Origin: Lepidurus packardi
Taxonomy: Eukaryota; Arthropoda; Branchiopoda; Notostraca; Triopsidae
Assembly (NCBI GenBank): GCA_023053545.1
Contig: JAKZAN010000002.1
Location: 5,068,375-5,132,374, forward strand
Direction: 5' to 3'
Length of the DNA stretch: 64,000 bases
The position numbers and the translations under genes were made by a program. The notes beneath the pieces were generated by a model. The model had not been told where the DNA came from and did not search any database. It saw nothing but the letters and a program-made list of their open reading frames with translations. Below, piece by piece: positions 40,095 through 51,703 of this stretch. Within the stretch, counting starts at the first letter, position 1. Every line of letters starts with the position of its first letter.

Positions 40095-41450
40095 TGAGTT
40101 TTGCTAGAAGTATATTTACACTCTATTTGTGTAAATTTTTAAAATAAGAAATGTCACGGTTAACCCTCTGTTTGCTTCAGTAATTAGTTTGGTATATTAC
40201 ACTCAACAATATATTTCACCTAGCCCAGTTTTGTTTCATTTATTGATTAATTTATTTATTGTCTAATTTATTGATTAATAAGTTGCTGATTTTCGTTTCC
40301 AGTAATAACGTTCATTTGAAGGAACCGTCTTTGTGTTCGACACATTGGGCGGGATTTCGGATGGTTCAACTCTTTACATCCAGCGAACTGAGCACACCGT
40401 TTTCCGGCTCGACATTTTACCAATCATCAATCGCGGTTAAACTAATTTAAACCAGTTTAAGCCAGGTAAAACCAGCTTAGACTGGTATAAACTGGTTTAA
40501 ACTGGTTTAAACTCTTTTAAACTGGTCTAAGCTGGCTAAGCTGGTTTAAATTAGTTTATACTAGTTTAAACTGGTCTGAACTGGTTTAAACTCGTTTAAA
40601 CTGGTCTAAAATTATACTAGTCTATACTGGTTTATAATGGTTTAGGTTAGGTTAGGTTACGTTTTATTAGTATAAACTAGTTTATACTAGTTTAAAGTGG
40701 TCTAAAATTATACTAGTCTATACTGGATTTTATAATGGTTTAACTTGTTTATTTGAGTGTAAATTAGCGTATACTGGTATGTATTAGTTTATACCGGTAC
40801 AAACTAGTATATTCTATTTATAACTTCTGCAAAGTAGTATAAACTAGTTTAAACAGGATTATACTAGCTTTTACATGTTAACACTAGTTTAAACTAGTAT
40901 ACACTGGTATAAACTTGTATGAAAGAGTTACTTTAAAGCCGATAAACTAGTTTAAGCTAGTTATACTAGTTTATGAACTAGTATAGACATGAGGTAAACA
41001 GGCAACTGGTTCAGTCTAGGCATATGAGTTGCTCAGCAGGCAGCACGGCCATTCCAATGAGTACCTTCTTTGCTCACTAGTCGTTGACTGTGTGACGCAT
41101 ATTTTTGTTAGTACTCCATTAGATGATTATAATTATAAACAAGCTCACTTAAAACGTCAGACTCTGTAATACCCCATACATGACAGAATAATTTATAAAC
41201 TTCCAAGCTTTTAGCTTTAATGGTCTTAAGTGTGGCAAGGGCCTTTATGTTATTTTGGATATTCGGAAACTTGGACCCGCCTGTTTGCTAATTTTATTAT
41301 TCGAGGTCGCTAGTAAAAGGTTTTCTTTACGCTCTCCTTTTAATATGAGTGCGCAGCTGCATTAGTAGCTTAAAAGTCTACCAAGAATTCGTGAAGATCT
41401 TGTATGATCAAAACGCATTCCGCAGCCTGGAAGACCTTACGGATAGTAAT
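40095..41450 (+). repeat. Spacer with TTTAAACTAGT satellite and a TTAGG-like tract
   Basis: From about 40436 to 40990 the same satellite as upstream of copy 1 recurs. It is interrupted at about 40640-40660 by four TTAGG-like units. From about 41060 the sequence matches the flank upstream of copy 1 (shared GCTCACTAGTCGTTGACTGT block), marking the left part of the duplicated segment. Confidence 0.85.
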
Positions 41451-43735
41451 ATGGAGTATTCTTCTGCTCTAATGTGTTCTATAAAACCAATCATCTGGGT
41501 TTCGAAGTGTACTGGACAGTTACCTGTGATATGGAACAAACGACAGAGTCGATGGCAAGTGGCATCGTGGTATCACCCACAATATTTCTACTTCGTCAGT
41601 CTTCTAATCTTTCGCCTGTTCGTTTACGGCTGTATGTCGTACACGACAATTTCGTCGATCTTTCACGAAGAACAATCTACCTCAATGTCCATGTCCTATT
41701 TGGCTGAGACTTGCTCATTTTGGTTAAGACACTTCTTAGCCCCTTACGTCCTTCTCATAAGCTTACGACCATTGGGTGAAGCGTTGGAAAACCTACAAGA
41801 AATGGATTTCGTCTTGAGAATGCAGAATTCGAAGAGTCACCACCACAAACCTCACATGTTTACACTCCTCGTTATTTCAGTAACTGTGATATTTGTAAGT
41901 ATTTTAGTTTTTCATAAGGTTCCTACAATACTTCCTATATACAAAAGTACTGCACCATATAGTTAACCGAGATCACAATGAATAGGTAGTACTCTTAATG
42001 TGGTACTCGTGGGGTTTTCAACGTTGGTATGATCTTTATTTGCCGTATTTACCAGTTGGTTGGATGCTTATGCCCTGGAGTTGCTTGGATCTGATCATAG
42101 AAATGACAGTTCTTGCTCAGTTTTGTTTGGGACCAATTCTGCTGCAACAAAGATCAGCACTCTTGAGATCCCATTTGAAAGAGGTACAACAGCGGGCTAT
42201 CATTATCTTAACTATTTTCATACTACATAAATTTCAATTCCCAGTTTCATTTGCCGGTACCTTTCTTAAGCAACTTAGCGAAAGGTACTGAACCTACAAG
42301 TTCTAGTAGTAAGAGCTTACGTTCGGTTCAGTCTCTCCGCTACTCTTATTTGCTGTTTTGCCAAGTGGATAAGACCATTCGCGAAGCATTTGCATGGCCA
42401 ATTTTCTTCATTAGCCTGGGAAACATTATGATCCTGACCGTCAACCTATATTGCCTTTCAACGAGAATCGCTTCTGACTCTGTGTTAAAATTGGATGTTG
42501 GATTAAAGGAGTATTGGATCTTCCTCATTTGCCATGCATTTTTTAATTTAAATGTCCTTTTCTACTGCGCTGAGAAAGTTAACGAGGAAGTATACTGTTC
42601 TATTCTTGGAAGCAAAAAATTTAGAATTTTAATAGTGAACCATGCTAATAAGGTTTCTTCTCTGCAAATGGATCTACAAGCATTGATTTCCTGTCCACCA
42701 CCTGCACGCTGTTCCGAAATAAACCTTGAGTTCTGGCAGTTCTACCAGACAGTGTGTATGAGCCCACCTGAAAAACCAACTGGTGCCCGATTTTACGACG
42801 TGGGACGAAACTTACTACCTGCGGTAAATATACGGCGAAACTTATTAAGGTAAACTGAGGCGAATGATATACTCCTCGTCGCTTTAGGTGCTGGGTGTGG
42901 TGGTGACCTACGCTATCGTCTTGATGCAGTATGAAACTTCAGAAAAGGGTCAACTATAACTCTTTGAATCGAATATGTGTTTCTAATCTAATAATGTAAA
43001 GATTTAAGAAACGTTTTCTGTGGGGCATGCTTGTGAACCTAATCTGAATTCCGAAGGCATTGGTATCAGCCTCTGATAACCACTTGGTGCTATATTGCAA
43101 ATTATTCGCAACACTCTCCTTGGAGCAACGTGGGGATCAAGTTTGGATAAAACTGCTTTATGCGTTCCATTAAAAAGGACATATTATCATGAATTTAATG
43201 GAAGTGAAACTCGCCGGAGTGGCTTCCTTATTGGTAGAAAGACTCTTTAGTATTCTTTTCATGAACATTTATCTTTGATATCTACCCACCCAAAACTATT
43301 AGCTAATTATGATCATTCCAAACCGCCCATGTCATATAATTTGATTGGTTTTATGAAACTAGCTCGCACAAAAAAGGCTCAAGGTACGTACATAATTCGT
43401 TATTGGCTTTTCCCATCATACCATTGTTCGTCCAATTTATTAAAGCGAAATTTGAAAATTCGTCTGTATCACGTTGGGCTACCTCCATTAGCTGTAAATT
43501 CACATGCAATGTAAGCGCAGTCGCACTCTTATTAAACTTTCTCGGAAGGCAACAGGTACTTCGTTCGGTGGCTAAACGCGTCGCGTGTTCCGTAAACAAC
43601 TGGAAGCAATGGAGTGCTCTTCTGTTCTAGGTAGTCCTATTAAACCTATCGTCTGGTTTGCAAGATGCATAGGCCTGTTACTCGTGATTTGGAACGAACA
43701 AAAGGATCGATGGCACGTGGCACCCTGGTTCATGC
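41060..43735 (+). repeat. Segmental duplication of the Gr locus (second copy)
   Basis: This segment is a diverged copy of about 36030-38700. It contains, in the same order, the flank, an intact Gr gene, the spacer, and the first codons of a second Gr gene. Offset between copies is 5.02-5.04 kb. The copy ends abruptly at about 43735, inside the first exon of that second gene. Confidence 0.88.
41451..42959 (+). CDS. Gustatory receptor family protein, Gr copy 3
   Basis: Duplicate of copy 1: exons 41451-41894, 41986-42183, 42245-42589, 42653-42823 and 42888-42959, 409 residues, ending TYAIVLMQYETSEKGQL. The end of exon 2, intron 2 and the first half of exon 3 (from the LAQFCLGPILLQQRSALL codons to the ISLGNIMILTVN codons) appear identical to copy 1, whereas exon 1 and the second half of exon 3 carry many replacements. 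Intron 3 is again 63 bp and open in frame. An upstream in-frame Met at 41349 is not used because the alignment with copies 1 and 2 starts at 41451. Confidence 0.82.
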
Positions 43736-43758
43736 GCAAGCCTCCAAACCGACACTAA
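43609..43758 (+). pseudogene. Truncated gustatory receptor copy 4
   Basis: The first 40 or so codons (MECSSVLGSPIKPIVWF through HVAPW) match the start of Gr copy 2. Homology breaks at about 43735, and unrelated sequence follows with a stop after FMRKPPNRH. It is the broken end of the segmental duplication; no further receptor exons are seen downstream. Confidence 0.88.
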
Positions 43759-44123
43759 ACCGCAGTCCACGGGGAATTTTTATTAGTAGTTGAATAGATT
43801 CATATCAAAATGAAGCAGGGAGTTTAATTTACCAGGCATTCTTCTAGTCCCCTGTTGTTTATATGGGTAATAAGTTCCAATCCTGCAATCGATAAGAGAA
43901 CTTGGCAATAAAGCAGGAAAGATTGAAAAATATCACTTTTATTTCGTTGATATCTCTATAGACACGAAATAGGTTAAGCAATCTGTATATATATCTGTAA
44001 AATCACTGTATTTAATGAAACAGTCCAGGTATACGTGAAAGACGATTTCAAAGGAAAGGCACACTACAACGGGTTATAAATGGAGAATGGGGGAACGGGC
44101 TATTACGGACGAAGGAAGGGATT

Positions 44124-45226
44124 TCAAGCTAATGAAATACATGCCCTATTAAAATCAATCGTATTGCCCGCAGAGGTCCAGTGGACACCAATATCAATCA
44201 TCGTTCCGTTATCTAAATACTCGGGTTTGGTGCCAAAACGTACACTGCCCCCTGGGCAGGTGGCATTGCCTTGAGGCAATAGCCAAAATGGACCACAAGA
44301 TGGCAGCACCTCCGAAGTGTTAACAAAGGGAGCTTTTATCAATGATTGGCCCTTCAAATTCAAAACATCCGTGTTATTCACAGGATATTCAGAAGGCAAA
44401 AACGTAACGCTTAGTCGCCCTTGTTCATCAATACCTTCACCGTCAAATCTGTAAACTCCTCTAATCTGTGCGTTATTCTTGAAGATGATTCGGAAATGAA
44501 TCGTTCCGTAAATTCCCAGACGAACTATGCGATGCATGTCGGTTACGGACATGTTTTGGGAATAATCCGTAGCAGGCACTCCAAAGTTGAGATATTTTCG
44601 CATTATCAAGTATGGATTTCCAAACATACAGAACGTTGTTAAAGAAGAGTTAACAATGCCTTGTGGCCAAAGTGTACAAGAGTACTGTTTCGTTTCAGAA
44701 TTATTTTTGAGCCTTTGAAAGCAATCCCCACAATTTCTTGTGCAATGGTCGCAAATTGTCGAATTAACACCAGTGCAATTCACAGGCAAATCGGTTGCAA
44801 TCACCGAAATGCAGCTTTTAGTTTTACTGTAGCCGAACTCTTTATCCCAAATACGACTTAACGGCTGCGGTTCAATAGAGGTACGTAAAGGGTCGCTACA
44901 GATATTAGCTTGCAGTAATTCGCAGACATTTGATCCATTCGCGGGGTACCAGTTGGATGCTTGGCAATCACTCCGTCGTAAGCATAGTAAAGCGCAATCG
45001 AACTGACTACCAGCTTTTTAAAATTCATTATTACTCTAGTACTTTCCAACGGATCCGGTTAGGTATTACCTGATGACAAGAAGACCAGCAATGAAGCCGA
45101 ACTTGTAACCAGTTTAACGTTTTCGTAGAACGGATGAGACAATAGAACGTTCCATTCCGAGGACATCGTAATCGCCGAGAATAGCAAAAACGCAAACATT
45201 GTTGCGATTAAGTTTATTAGATTCAT
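44124..45226 (-). CDS. Secreted Cys-rich protein with a PAN/apple-like domain
   Basis: Not recognised as a named protein. Two exons, 45070-45226 and 44124-45013, splice in phase to 348 residues. A signal peptide (MNLINLIATMFAFLLFSA) is followed by a segment with the spacing of a PAN/apple domain: a hydrophobic strand, then QFDCALLCLRRSDCQASNWY and VCELLQ. A second Cys cluster (NCTGVNSTICDHCTRNCGDC) and a region rich in N-glycosylation sequons (NNS, NSS, NMS, NNT, NTS, NAT, NGT) follow. There is no membrane helix after the signal peptide, so it is probably secreted. PAN domains usually bind proteins or carbohydrates. Longer reading frames seen without the splice would disrupt the Cys pattern. 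Confidence 0.7.
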
Positions 45227-45326
45227 TGCGAAATTAGTAGATGAAGGTAAACAAGTCCTGACCGCACCTTCCAGCTGCTAAAGAATAACTGGATACTGCT
45301 TGGACAAAGCTGAGGTGCGGTGTACC

Positions 45327-45575
45327 TCAGCTGTTACTTCCAGGTGCGGTGTACCGTGTTACCTCCATTTCAATAAGGGTCAGATCCGGGTACAGGAGGC
45401 ATATAGGATTATCGCAATCGTAAACAATGGCGAAATGTAGTTCGTTAACCTTAATATCATCTAGACAAAGGTTATATGGTCTATAAACAACTGCATTCTG
45501 ATTGTTGATCAGTGTCATAGTCACAAACACAGGCGTGCCCTCAATGCACAGCAGTTGTTTCGCTATATGACACAC
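45327..45575 (-). CDS. Hypothetical small protein
   Basis: An 82-codon frame rich in Cys and hydrophobic residues (QLLCIEGTPVFVTMTL, LHFAIVYDCDNPICLLY). Composition looks protein-like, but no domain is recognised. It lies about 100 bp upstream of the PAN-domain gene on the same strand and could be a separate gene, a remnant of a duplicated exon, or chance. There is no signal peptide and no clear splice partner. Confidence 0.25.
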   Translation of the reverse strand: MCHIAKQLLCIEGTPVFVTMTLINNQNAVVYRPYNLCLDDIKVNELHFAIVYDCDNPICLLYPDLTLIEMEVTRYTAPGSNS

Positions 45576-45993
45576 GTTATATAACCCTATTGTTATATGT
45601 TATGATGTATGGGTATGATTCATGTGATTCCTTTACTTATGGGAGACATTTATTAGCGATTAAAGTTGTGATAAGTCATCACTGTCTCGCGAGTGTACCA
45701 CGTTGACTTGTTTTGCATGTTTTCGTCTTTACCTGCTCTGACGAATTTCTGTTCCTTGAAAGAAATTGAAATAAACCCCAGAAAGTACTTAGCTAGTACT
45801 TTGCTTTGGTAATTATTGACAATCAAAAGAAATATACACAGTTTTAATTAATTTCTACTTTTCTTGAAGGATTTCTGTATGCATTGCACAGTAACTTGCG
45901 CATGCTTACAAAATATATTGATTACTCTTGGTGTACTCTAGTTTACAGAGATAGGGCAGTGCAGTCTTGGCTACAGTGTACGTTTGAAGCTGA

Positions 45994-47538
<1,545 letters not shown>

Positions 47539-48392
47539 TATGTATAAATTAAGTAGAATCACATAAAATCTTCCATAAATAAACTTTTAAAGTAGCTTCA
47601 AAAAGTGTTTTTCTGGTTTTAACCAATGGGATTAAGAAGTTAACATGACAGTAACTAAGTTGTAAAGAACTAAGAATAGTTTTAAGATACAGAAGAAAAA
47701 TTCATAAAGCGGCGCTTGAAATTCTGGGATTTTTTGGGAAAAGAGGAGTGTCTTATGATTATGGTGAACGCGAGATAAAGAAGAAAGGAGATTTCACGAA
47801 AACTGTCTGAATTGAATTAACTGAAGGTGATTAACTTGGAAACATTCTCAGGAGAACTACTAACAAAACGAAAAGAAGTGAAGCGTTTTGATATAGTTTT
47901 CTTTTAACTATCAATTGAAGATTAAGTGCTTGGCTTCCATAATAGTCAACTATTGTTAGTTTAAGTTTAAACCTCATTGGATAAAAAAGCGGATGTTAGT
48001 TGGGATTGAGAGAGAGAAATTGGGAGTGAGAGAAACCAGTGAAATTAAAGCTATGTTGGTATGTATCTGCATTTTCATCAATTCATTGAGATCAGCAAAT
48101 TCGCTTCACTTTTAGGTTTACTTTTAAACATACAAATACAAATATATACTATAAAGTAACAATAAATAAATATCTGACAATGGGCATGTAAAATATATCG
48201 TCGCAATTCTATTCTATGAAACTGGCGTAGGTGGCGATAGCGTCTACTGGTAGAGTTACTCTCCTCTCATCTTTTGAGTCATCATTCCTCCTCGAGTGTC
48301 CTCCTGGATTTTATTCGTGGCTTGGAACTTCTGTCAGTACATTATAATTATTTGCGAAATTTACGAAATACAGTTCAATTCTAGAATAAAAT
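47539..48392. other. Spacer between the K2P channel and eIF3L
   Basis: A polyadenylation signal (AATAAA) lies at about 47577, shortly after the K2P stop. The rest is AT-rich and contains the eIF3L promoter region. No gene is seen. Confidence 0.5.
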
Positions 48393-50579
48393 ATGTTCGG
48401 AGCAGACTACGCGGATGAGGTAACAAAAGTAAAAATATACATATTAGTTACATTAAAGGCATAGTTTTATTTTAACGCATGGGTTGTTGAATCATGTGTT
48501 TTGGTATAGCTACCTAAATTAATTAAAAATGCCAGTTAATCGTTACATTAGTCAATGTGTATCGCTTTATTCCCAAGCAGTACGATGGATATTATGAGGA
48601 AAAATTTGGCCCGACTGGAGATCCTCGTTTAGACGCCGAAAATGAACGACAGCATAACAACTATCCATCTGCTCAGTATTCGCAGTATGCTGTGCCAGAA
48701 GTGGTCAAGAAGTTCGTCTCCTATTTCCGCGAAATGGTCAACGCCGGAAACCTGTACGAGATCCAAAACTTGTACGAAACTAGGTACGCATCTTTTGAAC
48801 CAAACCAAAGTTCACGATGTCTTATAGTTTTCTTCACTTCTTGTAGTTTCCCCAAATTGACAGAGGAATACTTCAAGACCAGCGCCTGGCCAGAAGCTGA
48901 AGAAATCGCTCCTTTCGTAGACGACGATCATGTAAGACTACTTAACAAAAACTCGACTAATTTCTTAAAGGAATAAAACTAATTCGAGTTCTGATTTCCA
49001 GGCGTTTATAATTCTTTACAAGGAATTGTACTATCGCCATATTTACGCTCGTGTGCAAGGAGGACCTTCTGTTGAGCAAAGATTCGAATCTTATTACAAC
49101 TATTGTCAGCTCTTCAACTACATTTTAAGTAATATTAAGATACAATTATGTATGAATATTATGCCATGATGAAAATTGAATTTCTTTTGGGATTTTAGGT
49201 GCGGCGACTCCTGTACCCTTGGAATTGCCTAACCAGTGGCTGTGGGAAATAATTGACGAGTTCATTTACCAGTTTCAGTCCTTTTCTCTCTATCGCTGCC
49301 AACTCCACAAGCGAACTGAAGAGGAACTCGAATTATTGCGTCAAAGCTCGACTGTGTGGAACATCCATTCAGTATTGAATGTTCTTTACTCTCTGGTAGA
49401 CAAGTCCAACATCAATAAACAGCTCGAGGTAAGACACAGCAGTGTTGAAACGTGGATTTTTAACGAATTACTATAGGCGTATTCATGTGGTGGTGATCCT
49501 GATGCTGTGACGGGGGATTTTGGACGTCGACCTCTATACAAAATGCTTGGTTACTTTAGTTTAGTTGGGCTGTTGAGACTGCAATCGCTTCTGGGCGACT
49601 TCTACCAAGCGCTCAAAGTTTTGGAGCACATTGAGCTCAATAAGAAGGTATAAAGATCGATTCAAAAGAGAAGATTTGGAATTAAAACGTGTAACTTGTG
49701 TGTTAGACGTTGTATTCGCGAGTACCAGCGTGCCAAATCACTACGTATTACTACGTGGGATTCGCGTATCTGATGATGCGCAGGTATGCAGACGCTATCC
49801 GAACGTTTTCTCATATCTTGCTGTATCTGCAACGCACGAAGCCGATGTACCAAGCCAAGAACTACCAAAACGACCAGATCAACAAGCAAACAGAGCAAAT
49901 GTACGTTTTGCTGTCCATCTGTTTGGCCCTGCATCCCCAGCGCATTGACGAGTCGATCCAAACTGTGCTCCGCGAGAAGCCGCATGCTGAGCGCATCGTG
50001 CGAATGCAAAGAGGCGAGATGCAGGTACTTTTTAACTATTTTTAAAAAAATCAAATCAAAATTTCTTACATTTCTGTTTTCTTAAAATTTATTAAACTTA
50101 TTTGTTTATAGGAATTTGAAAATGCTTTCGCATTCTCCTGTCCAAAGTTTCTGTCGCCAGTACCGCCGTCGTACGACTCGGCTCCAGTGGATCATCGTCG
50201 AGAGCCGTTCCAACTAATGGTCAAAGTTTTTATGGACGAAGTGCAGCAGCAGATTACCTTGCCCACCATTCGCAGTTATCTGAAGCTGTACACGACCATG
50301 CCTTTAGGCAAAATGGCAGCGTTCTTGGAGATGTCCGAAGACGAATTCCGCACGCATTTGCTGTGTTTCAAGCACAAGATGAAGAACGTGGTCTGGATGA
50401 AAGGAACGTCGGGCTTGGAAGGGGAATTCCAGTCGGGATCAGAGGTGGATTTTTATATCGATGGTAGTATGATCCATATTGCGGACACGAAAGTGGCTCG
50501 TCGCTATGGAGATTATTTTATCAGACAAATCCATAAGTTCGAGGAAATTAGCCGTGGCTTAAAAGCCGTGAAAGTGTAA
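48393..50579 (+). CDS. eIF3l: Translation initiation factor eIF3 subunit L
   Basis: Non-core PCI-domain subunit of the eIF3 complex that helps recruit the 40S ribosome. Eight exons, 48393-48419, 48581-48783, 48847-48931, 49002-49128, 49199-49428, 49477-49647, 49707-50024 and 50112-50579, all in phase, 542 residues (human about 564). Conserved blocks include [68 protein letters not shown] and [17 protein letters not shown]. Exon 1 codes only nine residues (MFGADYADE). The gene is compact and intact. Confidence 0.96.
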
Positions 50580-51703
50580 CAAGTGTTCTGTTGCTCGAAA
50601 ATACAGGCTGTGGAGGTTCATTTTGATTGGTTTTATTTTTATAGTGATTAAGTTTCTTATATGTTAAGTTTACTTTAGCTGAAGTCTCCAAATTGGTTGG
50701 GTTTTGTAAGATTACATAGGAAATTTGGTAGCTCCATAGCACGACTAGTGGAAACCGCTAACAGCGGACAAACCTTTAGGAGGTGAGGCTTAGGAATCTG
50801 GAACCTTACAAGGGACGGATAGCGGCAGCTTGGCCGGTAAAGGTGCAAAGAAAGGGAGCAATAGGAACGTGTACTTGTGACGAGACATTTCTTGGAAGGA
50901 GACGACATCTATAGGAAAGTTTGAACAGTAGCGCCATCGCGTTTTAGGCCCCGAACTTCCCAGACAAAAACGAGAAATTTTATGTTTGCTACTTGTTCGC
51001 ATATAAATAACCTTTGAATTATTACTATTATTAACTTCTATTATTGAAAATAAATTAATTTCTTTAAGGTAGAAGAATTTTCTTAGTAACACGTTCTACG
51101 AAGAGCAAACTGTAGAGGAATTTCTTCTAAGACTTTCGGCAGAGGTTTGATGCAAATCAGCCTTCAAACAAATCTGCTTGATGCAAAACAACGTACAATT
51201 TTCTTTAGTACATTTGCATGTATTGATTTAAGTTGTGTTCCTAAACACATTTAACGGGGTTTCTTAATCCAACGCCGTTACATTACACGAAGTAAACAGT
51301 GGTTGTAGTGGCTTTGGGTGTAGTGGCTTTTGGTATCCTTATAAGGATACCTGCATTTAAACTGAGAACTATTTCATGGCAGTGCTTACAATATGAACAC
51401 ATGATTGTCAGGCAGTACATTAGAACAGACAGAAGTTTCTAGTTTCTGGAAGGTGTGGAGGGATAAGAATAGTAAAAAAAGTTCTTTGAACAACATGAAA
51501 CACCTTTTTACCTCTAAAGTAGGTTCTACCTTTCTTTTTTCGTACTTCTAACTTTCTAAAAAAAAGTTTTTTGACTAACAAGATTGATCAAAGTTTCTTC
51601 ATTCGCACCGTGAAACATAACTATAATACGAACTGAATTAAACTTAGGATTCATTCCTAGGAAACTTACATTCATAAAACATTTCTTCTTACTACAGTTT
51701 TCA
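50580..51703. other. Convergent intergenic region
   Basis: Lies between the 3' ends of eIF3L (+) and the collagen IV gene (-). Open frames at 50675-50908 and 50790-51092 on the minus strand have no recognisable features and are not called. Confidence 0.5.

Noticed and set aside
35580-40990. The TTTAAACTAGT arrays as a CRISPR-like or regulatory array
   Set aside because: The units are degenerate, have no unique spacers and lie in a eukaryotic locus; plain satellite DNA explains them.
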